Under the pieces are notes generated by a model. It was not told the DNA's origin, did no database searches, and saw only the letters and a list, made by a program, of their open reading frames with translations. A stretch of 64,000 nucleotides of DNA. It comes from Cinclus cinclus. Its lineage: Eukaryota; Chordata; Aves; Passeriformes; Cinclidae. Shown here one piece after another: positions 49,171 to 62,986 of this stretch. A program made the translations under genes and the position numbers. Location: NCBI RefSeq assembly GCF_963662255.1, contig NC_085046.1, positions 23,765,620-23,829,619 of the forward strand. The letters run 5' to 3'. How positions within the stretch are numbered: the first letter of the stretch is position 1; every line of letters begins with the position of its first letter.

Positions 49171-52100
49171 TCTTTCTCAAGTCATTTAGCTTTCTTTTCT
49201 GTGTTTTGAAGACCCTTAAGCAACCTCTTGCATTCAAGTGGGTGTGCATCTTGTGGGCTAAATCTGCACTGAATTTTCTTTGGAGTAAGGTGCTGCCTAG
49301 AAGTAGTAGAGGAGAAAGATTTGGTGGTTCAGCTTGAAGCTTCTTAGCTGGAGAAGAGAGCCCACACCTTATAATTCAGGACCAAGAGGATTCCAGATTA
49401 GTTCGATAGAAAGAGTTGAGATAAAATGCTATGCTATATTTTATCTGGTTCCAGAATACAACACAAGCACATGTGCACATTCAGTAAGCCTCAAACTTAG
49501 AAAACAATTGAGAATTTGGAATTGTGCCACAGAGACCACCATAAAGCAGGAAAAAAACCTCAGCTTTAAGTGCAGGGAGGTGTGATTTCTACCCAGCTGC
49601 CATTGCAACCAGAGGTTTCCCCTGTATCCAGCTTTGTATTGGCTGGTGAATGTGTTATATTTCTAGCTAAAGATTTATCACTGAGGTGGCAACATGTCCC
49701 TAACCAGCTTCTGCCCAGACTCCCAAATGCCACATGCACATAGTAAGGCCAGCTGCACTCTACAGCTCTCTCCAGATCTGCCCTACCACAAGGAGTACTG
49801 GGGCATCTACTGTGACATTTAGTCCAAGGGTGGTTGTCTGAAAGCAGGAAATAACTAATTTCAGTTAGTATTAAACGATAAAGTGATTAATGGTTTGTAT
49901 TTGCAATGTAGTCATATATCATCACATCATGAAATAAAGACGCATTTTGAAACAAGCAGAGGATTTCTGAGCAGTTATGAAGAAAAATAAATACTTTGAG
50001 GAAACAAAAGCCGAGAAACATCTGGAGTGAGTTTCACTCAATCTAAAACTTAGTTATTTTTCATTTATCCTGAAATTTAAACTCATATTTTAAAGTTAGG
50101 GTATTTATTCTGAGTTTTATCTTTGTCCAGTCAGTTTGGGTGACCAAAAAAAAGGATTTATAAAAGCATCAGAGGTAAAAAACTGACCCTAAAGAGAACC
50201 TTTCCCCCTGGCTTTTACTAGTCTAATTCTTTTTCTATTTCAAATCTCCTCTCAGCCTAACCCTTACTTGAAAAATGCTGTTCTTGTGAATCAGCACACT
50301 CTGCTGGTAGACCAAGAGAATATGATTGACAGAGCAAAAAAAATTTCAAAAAATAATTCAGGCATGCAATCGAAAGTTTTATATTCTGAAAAAAGGAAAC
50401 AAATCACACTAATATGTAGCCCACAACTCTCCAACAGAGCAGAGTTAATTAATTAACACAGTTTGATTCCTATCACTATACCAAAAAAGGAGCAGGTTTA
50501 TAGCCTTAACTTTGTATTGAAGACAGCAGCTGTTTCAGAAGGAATTATTTACAGCACAGAATCTGCAATGCTCCAGTGGGCCTAGGTCCAGCTGTCATAG
50601 TTTCATGTCTGAAATAAGAGAAAGGACCCTGAAACATATCTTCAGATCCTGTTCTTGAGTGTAAGGGGCTGGGGACCAGAGGACACTCCTTGAATCCAGA
50701 TGTGACCATGGGGCTCTACTTCTAATCTCTCATCAGCTGCACAAAGATAAAGCCTTTGGAAGCTGATGACCATTGCTGGTCTTTATTCTCTATGTTCAAC
50801 AGGTGAGAAGATCTTGGTGCAGTGGAGCACCAACCATTGTCAAACCCAATCAGGAAGAGTTGAGTTTACTGAATTTACATGATGAAATTCCGGGTAAATA
50901 TTTGTCATTATCTTGATGTTTTTTATTTTAAAAGTTGATAATAGTTGCACAAAGCATTACCTCTGAAATTGCCAGAGACTTCTATAAAGTCTCCTTGTGT
51001 TTCTTGATTCATTTTGCTGTTTGATCAAGAAGCCCTGAATCCAAAATCTTTTGGGTCTTATTTTCTGTTAGATATTATATACTTATACCACACTTTGCTC
51101 TACTTTTGGAAAAGCTAATTCAGTGACATTAATCTATACTGAAAATGGTTTTGGAAGAGGCAATAGAGGAAAGAACAATAACTGAGAAGATGAGTTGTGC
51201 ATATGTTGGAGATATTCACAAATACTTTTCTTATATATGCTATTTTACGTATTGAAATTCACTTGTAATACTTTACTCAGAGAAAACCAAGAAATCTATT
51301 TACTGTGGATATAATAGAACAAAATCTCTTATTTGTATATGTCTGTCCCAAGTCCTAGCACACACCTTTTCCACTTGGTTCCTCTCCTTCCCATTTTCTC
51401 CAGGCCCTTCATGACATTTCAGATTCATCTTCTTGCTTTATTGCTGAACTCAAAAAGTGGTGGTGCCCACTCCTGCCTGTCCCAAGTGATGTCTTACCGC
51501 CTGACCACTCAGTGCACATAAGCCTGGTGATCTCATGTGGCTTTCAAAGTGTAAACAATAACTGTTCGCACAAAACCTTTAGGAACAAGATTATCCTGCT
51601 GCCACAGCTGGTTGAAAATGGCCAGCAAGTTGTAAAGATTTCACCCAAAAAAAAATAAAAATAATAACACAGGAGCTGAAGGACATACAAATTACTAAAA
51701 GAACATCCATAGCAGAAATAATGACAAAAATTCAAGTCAGTAGGCAAGGAATGCTTCCCTTAATTTCCATCATCAAAAGAAAGCAGTATGCTTTTGATTA
51801 GAATTATTCTGTTAAGATGTAAAAGAACTATGGGCTATGGAGAAGGAATTAGCAACTGATTTTAAAATGCAATAACTTCAATGTTGATTTTAAGTGCATG
51901 AAACACTTTTCTAAGCAGCATCAATTTTCCATTATGTTTAGTGCACAGTCGCCATTGTAACCATTAATATTTTCCTGCTCAATCACACTGTCTGTAACTA
52001 GCCACTAATAAGAATTAATGAGACAAATCTGCCTTGATTTAGTTTCAACAAACCTGCAGGAGTTCTGTCTCTTGGGAGAATTTCATTTATTCACCACCTG

Positions 52101-52563
52101 TATCATGAATGTGTTTTCTCAATTTTGGACAACCCAGAAAATCTGCCAGTCTCTTTGCTCCATAGTTCCTGTTCCTTGCATCAAACTTTGCATTCCCCAG
52201 GGCTTTCCTGTTAAATCTTCCTTGTGCAACACATTTCTGAGAGGCAGACCCAGCCTCTTAAATCCAATGGACTCTGGAGGTCACATATACTGTATGCATC
52301 CTCTGGAGTGAAGAATCTTTGGCATCTGCCTGAACTTGTCAAATGGCTTCTACTGCTTCCAGCAGCTGGTCCAGCCAGACAGTGAGGTGACAGTGAAGAG
52401 ATGCAGAGCCAGAGGTAATTGCAGAAGTATATGTGGAAAATTAGGTATTCCAACAGAAAAGAAAGCAAGGTTACTTCAAAAGATTATTTTGCTCTCATAA
52501 TCTTTCAAATAAGCTACTGGAGTCTCTTCATCAACTTCATTCATTGTTAGTACCATTTTAGAC

Positions 52564-52604
52564 TTGTTTTTTTGTTTTGTTTTGTTTTTTTGTTTGTTTG
52601 TTTA
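52564..52604. repeat. (TTTG)n-like low-complexity tract
   Basis: Forty-one bases of T runs separated by single G, ending in three clean TTTG units. It is a simple repeat of the same kind as the tract at 35.6 kb. Confidence 0.92.
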
Positions 52605-55404
52605 TATAGATATTTTCCTTCATCTTACACATATCACATTAGGAGCCAAGAATAGAATGATACAACAATATTATAGATTTCTGCGCTGGTGGGGGCACCC
52701 TTTGCTTGACCATGGCAAAGATTTCTGCTGTAATTCAGCTCTTTAGGCTTCATTATCCTAATCAGGACCAGAAAACATGTATCATCATGTTTGTAGTAAA
52801 GTGCTAAATTAACTGCAAAGGTGACTGTATAGTTAATGTCGCAAAGTTTCTCAACTAGATGAAATACTGAAACTGGAAATAATAAAAAATTGATTGGAAG
52901 ATGGTTTACTCACCTCTACTAGGAAAAGTTTACTTTTGAGTGTTACAGCCTCTTGACTCTTCAATATAACAGAATAAATAACACTAATACTCAGAAGAGA
53001 AGAACGCAGGAAAAAGTGTCATTCCCTGATGTACATGATAGCTCCTGGATGTGCTAATGATATTTACAGATACATTCAGAGACAGCTGTATGCCATGAAC
53101 AAGAAAACAAATGGTCAAGAGTGTAGTTAAAAAATATTCAGTATTACCTTATATACATGCATATCTTATATGCACTGTCTACAAAATGTCAACTATGTTT
53201 ACATTTTCTCAAGCCATAAAACATAAAATAATGAAGAATGGAAGCAGAAAATGAAGAAAAAAGATTAGCAGTCAATTAATTGGAAAAGCCATAAGAAATA
53301 TTAGAAAGTAATAGATGTTATGAAAAAAGCAATCCTGTGCTATGATACAGACCTCTCAGTTAAAACAGAACAGATCAGGAAAGCATTTTCCCAGCACCTT
53401 TGGGCATAATTTTACTTTGCATCAAATCTTTTAGAGGTAGGAAGCAAACCATAAATTTATTCTCTAAAATTGCGAAGGGAAAGAACTGCTTCCATCCTGC
53501 ATGTTACTTTCATCTTTTTCTGGTGAGAATAGAAGGTAAATAAAGAGGAGCAAAATGGAATGGACTGTTGCTATTCACCATGCTGTATAGCAAACAAAAT
53601 TTAAAATATGAAGGTGTCACAGAACAATCACACCAATTCTCCAGATAACTTTTTGCCAAATTTATATTGATAAATGGGATTCTTAATTTTAGGTTTTTGT
53701 TGCCAAGTGCTGAAATATCTCAGCAGCTGAACTAGATTTCTGCAGCAAGTGAATTAAATTGCAAATTTTGTACTTTTAGAAGAAAGTTGAAGGCAGCTAT
53801 AAAAGAGGAAAGAAGCTTGAATTTTTATAATCCATATCAATTCATATGCGAAGGATTTCTCTTTCCATTACAATAACTTCTAAGACTTTCATTTCAACAA
53901 CATTTTTATTTTGAAATAATTAAAATCTTATTGCAAATATATTCTTCCTTGAAGTCAGTAATAATTTCAAATATGTGTGGCTTCAATGCTTGCATATAAA
54001 TATGAAAATATAGTAAAATACAATGTGTATATGGTAAAGGGTAATAGCCTTTATCCAATGGATGTGATTCTTTCCTGAGCACTCCCCCTGAAAATAGTAT
54101 CATTATAGATTTTTAAATATCCAGATGATAATTTATTGACAGCTATGCACCCTTGATATCTGTTGTCAAAATTACAAATCTGATCCCATCAGTCAGGGCT
54201 CATAGCAAGCTGTGGCATTTAATTTCTTACATTCTTCTCTTACAGTATACCACTCCTCTTCACTTGCTAGCCCCCTGTACTGCATCTTAAATTCAATTAG
54301 CCATGAAGTCTTTTCTAAGGTAAGACTGAATCTTGAATCTTGCATCTTGCAGGTTACCCAACCTCGAACACAAGCCAACACTTCCTCTCTGTGTATCTAG
54401 TGAATGATTAGCACATGCTGATCTTCATCAGTATGCTGTAAAGGGTCCCACACTGCCTTCTAATGCTAATATTCCTACATTATAATATGGTACTGTCTGT
54501 TTGCCTCTGGCTTTTAATTTCTTTAATAAAATGGTAATGTGTCATGTTTTATTATTGTGGTTGTATAATTGTCTCAGGATGTGACTAGCAATTTCTTGAC
54601 TATGATTTTTTCATAGCAAAATGTACATTTACTGAAAACTAAATTGTTCCTGAGAATCCTGTAACCTAAAAAAATTGGACAAAGCATCAGAATTTAATGT
54701 GTTGACCCTTTTTCAAGGGAAAATTCTCATTTTCCACTTAAAAATTACTTGCTTATACAGCAAGGTTGATTTATACTTAAAAAGCCACATTTTAAACCTA
54801 TTGAAACAAGTTACATCAATACCAATGATTTGGCCTAAATATAGTTCTAGTTAACAGAAAAACATTTATTTCAGGAATATCTTCATTATTTTAATTTTCT
54901 TGTTCCAGCTGATGGATGGTAAACTTCAAACACTGCTGAATGGGGAGCCCTCTTTCTCAGCCACCATAAGTCCTTACACTTCAAATCTTCTTTGCTTTCC
55001 TTTAATGTCATCCTTTACCACTGCTGTGCAAAGCCTGGTGATATCTTTAGCGTGAATGCCACGTCTGACTGCTGCCATTCTGTGTTTGGATTACAGACCA
55101 CTCCTGATTTTTTTAATCAGCTTGACTTGATGCCCAACCACCACCACCCTTCTTCATCTGACCTCAGCAGAGACCACAGAGACCTATGGCCTTCCAGATG
55201 CTCTGAGTATTTTTATTTGTGTAGATAGCATCACTGGAAAGTTAACTCTGACTTCTTTTCTAAGTGACCCACATGTGAACATGTACATGTGACCCACAGA
55301 CATTAAAAGCTGTTTTTTTCTCCTTGGGTTGCAAGATGGAGCTGTAGTGTGTGTTCTTCACTGGCAGTTATCATGGAGATGGGCTGTACTGCACAGAGGG
55401 CACA

Positions 55405-56055
55405 GACACAGAATCACAGGATCCCAGGCTCAGCTTGGAAGGGATCAGAGCGGCCCAACCTCCTGGCTCAAACAGAGTCATCCCAGCACACATTACACCA
55501 GATTGTGTCAAGGTTCTTGAATATCTCCAGTGAGGGAGACTCCTCACCCTCTCTGGACAATCTGTTCCAGTGCTCAGTCACCCACAGAATAAAGCAGTTC
55601 ACCCTCATATTCAGGAGGAATTTCCTGTGTATTCATTTCTGCCCATTGCCTCTTGCCTTGTTGCTTGGCATCATCAAGAAGATCCTGGTCCTTCCTCTTG
55701 GCACCATCCCTTCAGATCCTGACAAACATGGATAAGGTCCCCTCTCAGCCATCTCTTCCTGATACTTAACATGCCTTTCCTTGTGAGAAAGATTCTCCAG
55801 TCCCTTAATCATCTTTGTACCTCTTTGCTGAATGTGCTCCACACTTCAGGCACAGCCTCTCTAAGACTGAGCAGAGGGGCAGGATCACCTCCTTCAGCTT
55901 GCTAATGCATCCCAGGATACCACTGGGCTTCTTGGCCGCAAGGGCACTGCTGGCTCATGAACAGCTCATTGTCCACCAGGACAACCTGGTTCTTCTCCAC
56001 AGAGCTTCTTTCCAGCAGGTCAGCCCCTAGCCTGTGCTGGTGCCTTGGGTTTACT
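55405..56055 (-). mobile_element. CR1 LINE, antisense, 5'-truncated (about 650 bp)
   Basis: It begins with the tail CACAGAATCACAGGATCC and continues with CAGCTTGGAAGGGATCAGAG. Characteristic antisense words follow in family order: GACAATCTGTTCCAGTGCTC, CCCATTGCCTCTTGCCTTG, TCCCCTCTCAGCCATCTCTTC, GATTCTCCAGTCCCTTAATC, then ATGCATCCCAGGATACCACTG and TCATTGTCCACCAGGACAAC. It ends near CCTGTGCTGGTGCCTTGGGTT. The piece covers the 3' region and the C-terminal part of ORF2, upstream of which it is truncated, so the catalytic motif is absent. Frameshifts are frequent and short frames across it are non-functional. Confidence 0.95.
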
Positions 56056-57408
56056 GTCTGGAAAAGTTCCAGATGGGGAAGGAGGTGAGAAGATTAACAA
56101 GAGTACTAGTTGTAACACTGAGTAATGGGCTCATAGGTCTGTCAGAGAAAAGTGCCCTGATTTCATTCCACCTCAGCAAATACATAAAATCACTGATTGA
56201 CATAATCCTTGCCCCTTCCCCCAGACTTCATCATGTCCTCTAGCTTATTTTGCCTTTCAGATTCACTGCTCATTTTGACCATCTGTGAGTATCCCTGAAA
56301 TATAAAGAGGAAGGAATTGCAAGATTTTCTTACTAATTTAGGTGGATTGATTCAAAAGAAAATAATCTGCTGGACAATAAGAGCTGTTCTGACCCACAAG
56401 ATCCACACTCTACAATGTGAGGTACCTAAGCCTTCCCAAAGCTAGTACATGTTCTATTATCTGCCATGGGTGTATTACATTTAACATTTCCAGTGTGATC
56501 TTCTTAAAGTATGACCCCTCATCCCCTGCGATAAAAATCTGTGTGCAAAATCTGCAGAAACTTAGAAGTCTGAAATTGCTTGCTGCCTCCTCAGGGCACA
56601 TACATGAATGCTGGTTGATTTGAAGAATAAAGGATAAAATGCCATTAGGATACAGCTGATTGATTCCATAGTCAAAATCTAGGGGTTTACAATGTGCTTA
56701 TATTTCTAAATTGGTATCGCTGTCAGCAAGGAATAGCCGTTTCAGCACTCAGTATAATTTAAAGCTGCTAAAGGACTTTTCTTTGATGCTGTGGTTCCAG
56801 CGTGCCATTTTTAGGAAGCAGTTGCATTTCTGATTGTTCTTTTTTTCCCTTGATTGGGCAGAGCTATTTCTGCTGCACTAAGAAACCCTGGTGGTTTTGC
56901 TGATGTTTGGAGTTAATGCTTAACAACACAGTTCTAACAAAAATCCTGAGACCAAATCCCATGTCACCTGAGACCAGTCCCATCCTCACCATCTGAAGCT
57001 GCAAAACATTTTTCTATTTCTAGACTCATCGCAAGCCTCTCAATTTTCTGTGGGACTGGTGTGAGAAAATCCCATCAAGTTACCCAAAGGAGAACACTGT
57101 GGAGGGCTGGACTGTAAATGGACCAACAGGAGACCCCTTTCACTGAGAAGTCTCACCAGGAGATAAGTCATCCTCACTCAAGGATATATCATGCTGTTGT
57201 CTTCTTGAGCACGAGTGGCTGATTAATAATTATTTGTGAAATTAAGCATCATCACCACCCTAGTTGTCAAGGCAATGCCTTTGTCAGTAATGAGAGGAGT
57301 ATTCACAGGAGCCCAAAGTTAGGCATGAAAAGATTCTTGCCTAGGTGTCCCTGCTCAGTCAATTGCTAGAAACTCCTCAGCATATCCAATACTCACTCAG
57401 AAACCAAA

Positions 57409-57422
57409 AACAACAACAACAA
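57409..57422. repeat. Short (AAC)n repeat
   Basis: About four and a half AAC units following an A-run. A minor simple repeat. Confidence 0.85.
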
Positions 57423-59403
57423 CCACAGTCACCCCAGTTCCTGGGGCTTGGGAAGAAGTCCCAGAGCAGGGTCACAGACCTGGCAAATGTGGCTTCAACA
57501 TCTCCCTCCCTTCAGAAATAACCAAGAGTCCCACTGCTTCTTACAGAGGCTTTTCTGATTCTCTCAGACTTTGTGGCTTTTTACCCTTGCAACTGAAATA
57601 TTTTGCAAAATCATCTCCTCCTCCATAAAACATATCCCAAAAACTTTAAGGAAGAGTGCTAAAGACAAAATGCCTCAAGAAGGATGAGCATACAAAGAAG
57701 TGCATTGACTTTGTCAAAATAGATCAGAACGTGACAGGAACAAAAAAATGGCTTCAGTGTGAGTGTAAGGAACTGGCTTGTTTAGGGTAGAATCACTGTG
57801 AAACTCAAACTCCAAGTTGGAGGAAGGAGAGTAGTGTTGGAGGGAGATTAATAAAATGAAATATGATTGCTCTAAGGCTTAGAAAGTGAATAATACATTA
57901 GGTAATTAAATATAAAATTAATCTCACACATGAAACAAGGAAAAGCAGAAACCACTGAATATTGCTGAAAGTTAATAACAAAGTTCTCTGAAGTAGTTAC
58001 CTGAAGTTACATGAAGGGGTCAGAGAAGGTGATAAATAGCCATGGGAACTTCCTTCCCATTTCACAGGACCACTTCAGATTTTTCTACAATATTGTCCAT
58101 CAGTGATGTCAGTGAGATGAGCTATCAACTAATACTTGACAAGGACAGCTGTGGTATGGATGAGCTGGTGGTACACTGAGCTGCCTGGGCAGCAGCCAGC
58201 ACTGCAGCTCCAGAGAGTGTTCACCTGCTGAACAAAGCCACAGGATCCACACTGAACAAAGAGCTTTCCTTCTGGCATGGGCATGGAGGCAGTTCACCTC
58301 CTGCTCAGGGGTACTTGCATGGAAAGGAAAAAGCTCTTCCTGCTTTATTTGAAGGTTCTCATTCCTGGACCCTTACTGCCTCCTCAGTCACATCTGGTCA
58401 CCTCTCTCTGTGAGCCCCTTCCTGAACCAGACCTTCACATGATGCTGTTTAAATAGAAGGAAAACTTGGATGGGGTGTCAGAGAGCCAAACAGGGGTATA
58501 AGCACACACAGCAGAGGGGGAAAATGCCTGAAGGAGGCAAGAGGTGACTAGGGTGAGCCTCTTTCTATCTGCAATTCCAAGACACCTAGGCAACTTGTTG
58601 ACTAAAATGCCTGCCTAGAGGTTCCCACTGGACTGGTGCTGTACACTTTAGAAACCAAGAGAGTCCTGCTCCCAAAGTACTGGCAGCTGGAAATAAAATA
58701 ATAATCTCCAAAGTTCTAAAGCAAAGCTTATGTTCTTTTAATATGTGAGTCAGAACAACAGGTTATATTACTTATAGTAATGATTTAATGATAATTTTTA
58801 AGCATGGCATTGACTAGACTTTAACACCTATTTTATGAATACTGAAGTTATTAACACCTGTTCATAACACCTATTTGGTCTTCATGCTCTATTAACAGTA
58901 TGACTATCTCTCTTTATAGCAAACACATTAACAAAGGATCCAGCAGCTGCTAGCCCTTCTGATTAAAATTTCCCCTATTTTCTTACACAAAAAAAAGTAA
59001 ACTCTTGAATAGGGATGATAGCAATGTCATAACAGAGTGCAGAGGGCCACACTCTTTTGTATTCCTGACTTCAGTTTCACAAAGTAGTCCTGCAGGCAAC
59101 TTTCAGTCTTATGACATGTATCTGCTGTATGAAAAGTATTATTTTTTGTGTAACTCAACATTGAAGATGCTGACAGTACACAGCTTGACTGCTGCTTCCT
59201 TCATTACCTGTTTTGTTGCTAGGAAACTTTTGAACAAGAGCCAATACACCACTCAGTTTGTCCTTCAGTACAGTTGTATGGAAGAGGACCTAGGCTGATT
59301 ATTACTTAAACAATGCCTCCAGTTTGAGGTTATTTTTTACATGGCACTGCTAGAAGCAGGAGATGTGTGCTATGCAGTAGCATTGGTTATGTGTCCCAAA
59401 GTG

Positions 59404-59430
59404 GAAGAAGAAGAAGAAGAAGAAGAAGAA
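59404..59430. repeat. (GAA)9 trinucleotide microsatellite
   Basis: Nine perfect GAA units. Frames across it read as a run of glutamates or arginines, which is a product of the repeat. GAA repeats can expand and can form triplex DNA when long; nine units is short. Confidence 0.98.
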
Positions 59431-60807
59431 AGGCAGGATTCACATCCAGTTTGGATTTTTTGCACAGAAATCTCATTCATCTGGAGAGTGATAATACATC
59501 ATTGTTCTTGGCCTCTTCATTTGAGCAGCACTATACATTTTATTTTTCCAATATTTGGACTACAGTTTGAGGTGTGGCTCCAGCCAGAATGATCCCTTCA
59601 GTGTGTGACAGTGGCCCTGCTTTGTAGAGCTTATAGTTCGACACAGTGTTGACTTTTATTGGAAAATTGTGCCTTTTTGCCTTTTACTGACCTACTGAAC
59701 AGAACTTGTCGGGTGATTAGGGAGTACAACAAACCATTGCTAACAAGGAGGCTGTCACACTCTGTAGACTCCAGCACTCTGGATACTAACCCTCAGCTGC
59801 AGTTTCATTTCCCAGTGGCATTGTTTCTGTGCTTTCCTGCCTGAGCCACCAAGTTAGCAGGAAAATGGTCATGCTGAAGAGCCACATACCAGACTCGTGT
59901 GGGGGTAAAAATTAGGAAGACGTCTGTTCCCCTATGGTCACTGAGAAAGGCAACAGCTTTTTTTGAGAATTCACAAAAACTCATAAATTCAGTTAAACTA
60001 TCTGTACCTTTCTGTACCTCAAATATTTTCAGTGATTTTGTTCCATTCCTTCACATTTCCTGTGAAGCTAATTTAAATATTTGGTATATGACTTGTGCTG
60101 TGAAACAACTTTCAAAAATAGCTTTGAAAAACAGATTTTCCCCCAGGGTCACATATGCAGTGATGGCCCAGAAGCCATAAAAGCAACCTGGTGATACAGA
60201 GTTTTACTAAATGCTGCACTCCAGGAAAGTGAAAGAGAAGGGATAAAGAAAAACAGGGTTTGTCTGCTCCACAGATGTGCACAGGTCCTGAAGATTTTAC
60301 TCTTCTAACATTTGGGTGAGCCAGACGAATGCAGAGAGGCAGGATGGTTTGATGCATTGGTGTGATGATTTGGGAAAGGCTTCCTAACACCACCACACCT
60401 TCTTTTTTCAGCACAAATCTTCAGACAGGTCACTAGATGTGGTGAGTACTGAAGCTGCCAATCTCAGCCACATGGAACTGCTTATTTTGGACCAAACATA
60501 AAGTACAGGATATTTTCTGTCCCCATCTACCCTTTGCTATGCCATTTCTAGGTCATCCATTTTATAGAGTTGTCTGCCATTTCATTGGAAGTCCTTAACC
60601 ATGCAGCTTAGAATATCCAAGCTTTTCAGCATCTATCCTGAGGTGTTCACCTATCCACAGAGGCTCTTAAAAATACTGAGGTTCATTGCAGATGATGGTT
60701 ATGGATAAATTTATCCTCTACTCTTTCTCTCTCACTTTTTAATTTCATGCCATCATAACCATAACATCAATGTTCATTGTACATAAATTACATAAACTTT
60801 GAAATAG

Positions 60808-60823
60808 CATCATCATCATCATC
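60808..60823. repeat. Short (CAT)n repeat
   Basis: Five CAT units plus one base, in AT-rich sequence. A minor simple repeat. Confidence 0.9.
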
Positions 60824-62960
60824 AATGTTTCTTTAATGTTCAGTGTTTCACTCCATATACCTAAAATTCTTCTGAAACAGATGTTGGTGGATATTTTTAA
60901 TGTTTTATGTCTCTGTTTAAATATTCATGTTGTACTGATTTTTGCACTTGTCAGAATTTGTATGTGTCTTCCTCTCAGGGAGTGTAATATTCCATTATCT
61001 TAATACATAATAAGATTCTACCATTATAGCAACATTTCTATAGCAACATAACTTTGCTTCGTGCTTTGTAAACCAGTAGTGTTTACTACAAAACCTTGCA
61101 AAGTAAGATAATGCAAAGAAAAGGAGAAATAAAACACAAGAATTAACACAACAACTAAATATTTAAATCTAGTATTCCAGAACTACTAATCAGGCAAGAA
61201 GATGAACACTAACCTGAAGATATTTGTTCCATTCCATATCAGCTTTTCAGAACAGCTTTTTATTATTAGTTGAATTTAGAACAAAACAGAAACAGAATTT
61301 TGATGAAAAATATATTCTGGCACTGAAAACTAAGATTTTTGTGGACGTGAAAACCTGATATTGTGGATTGCGAAAGCATTTCAAATGTTTTGCACTGACT
61401 AATCATTCCCACTGGGTCCAGTGAAGGCAGGGCAGCAAGTGAGGATGTGCTGTACAATATATACATATATTCATGTACAGTATAATATATGCACATATGC
61501 AATAACAGAAGTGTTGATTGGAGAGGGTTCTTAGTTCAGATTTTGACATGAAGCAGGACAGTTGCCAGCACAGGGTAAGATCACTTTCATCAATCTTCTT
61601 ACCACCGTTCTTTTATGCAGCCCATACCAGAACACAAGTACTCCATAAAGGGTCTCCCACCCCATTATCTCTGCAGCAAATTAACACTGTCAACGAAAAC
61701 ACTTAACACTGTAGGCAGTTTCAGAGGACTTGTTTTTAATGGTTCAATAAGTGCATCACAGTTTTATGTTCCTCTGTGCTTTGTTTCCCTTCTCTCTGAT
61801 TTTATTCTTAGTGGCAAATTGCATTTTCAATGTTACATTTTAATAAGTTGCTTTTTACAAATGAATAACTTCAGGTTCCTCTGTGTTAGAGAAAAAGACA
61901 AAACCACAGAGATAAAACCATAGGTGTTTGAAGTGATTCATTTATTCTGAAGAAGTTTTTAAACCTGCTTAGACTGTTCACATTTTAGCTTTTAAAAAAG
62001 GTGACTAGTGTAATGTGGATGTCAATAACAGCAATGAAGAGTAATTAAATGTTCCGTTTCTAAACAAAATTTAGCCTGTAAACACAGAAAAATTTTTAAT
62101 TCCAGCTTTCAAAATCTAAAGAAGCACTTTGGAGAGAGAGCACTTTGGAGTCAGTGAGCAGGATGCAGGGGGCTGGAGCCTTACTTCCCCCAAGATACAT
62201 GTGTTAAAAATGAATGGCAACTCTACAGTCTCATAAATTGTCATCTGGATAACAAATGTTTCCAGTCCTGACCTTTGACATTACTATGTCAGGATTCTTT
62301 ATCAGGTTACCCAGGATCGGGGTTCAGTAAAATCCTTGGTCCCACAGTTCAGTGTGGCAACACAGCTGTGTTGGGATGAAAAGCCATAGGTGATCTCAGC
62401 AGACAGTTGGAAGGGGAGCATCAGTCTTCTGTGAGCAGCACAACTGAAAAGAGAAGATAAGGCAGCAAGACCCATATCTGTTCTTTATCTGTAGTTAAGA
62501 AAATTTCTTTACATAAACATTGCCTTAAATCACTGTCAACATAGTAATTGATTTCCTTCACATATGAAACATACTGTTAAATATCCCACCATTATTTTCT
62601 AGTTGCTTATTAGAAGGTAAAAATGATGATTCCTGCTTTGAATCCTTCAGTTTAACAAACCCTATCGTTTTCTCAGTTGCATACATAATTAGTGTAGCTT
62701 GGTTTCATCTTGTCCTACAGGAAGATCAAACAAATTACATTGGGTATCGTAACTCCTCCAGAATGGTCTATATATACCTTACTGGAAATAAAATCAATGT
62801 AGGGCTTTTGTGACTTTTCCAGTGTGTGAGAAACTTCAAATCATTGTGATCTGGAATATTAAATACACTATGTACAGGAGACCAGGCATTATGATCACTG
62901 AACAAAACATGTTAAGCATACTACATTTCTAACAAAAACTAAGTAACAGCAACTTCTAGC

Positions 62961-62986
62961 AAAAAAAAAAAAAAAAAAAAAAAAAA
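62961..62986. repeat. A26 homopolymer
   Basis: Twenty-six uninterrupted adenines, the longest homopolymer in the window. A pure run of this length is either a recent slippage product or the tail of a retrocopy. Upstream sequence resembles no gene or RNA that I know. The nearest flanking similarity (GACCAGGCAT upstream, GACCTAGCAT downstream) is imperfect, so no target-site duplication is demonstrated. Confidence 0.95.

Larger units (their letters stand above)
48854..55404. other. Unique AT-rich non-coding DNA, no gene found
   Basis: About 6.6 kb. At 50254-50255 an AG after a pyrimidine-rich stretch precedes a 67-codon open frame, discussed under findings, but no donor site or domain supports an exon. 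Short direct repeats occur: an 11-mer twice at 49149-49170, and AATCTTG-type 7-mers at about 54,329-54,350. No interspersed repeat is recognised. Confidence 0.6.

Noticed and set aside
54320..54355. GTAAGA and CTTGCAG near one another, resembling splice sites
   Set aside because: They lie about 30 bp apart, in donor-then-acceptor order, inside a short AATCTTG tandem repeat; too close to bound a real intron.
59341..59592. Open frame with a run of glutamates
   Set aside because: The run is the (GAA)9 microsatellite read in frame; nothing else in the frame suggests a protein.
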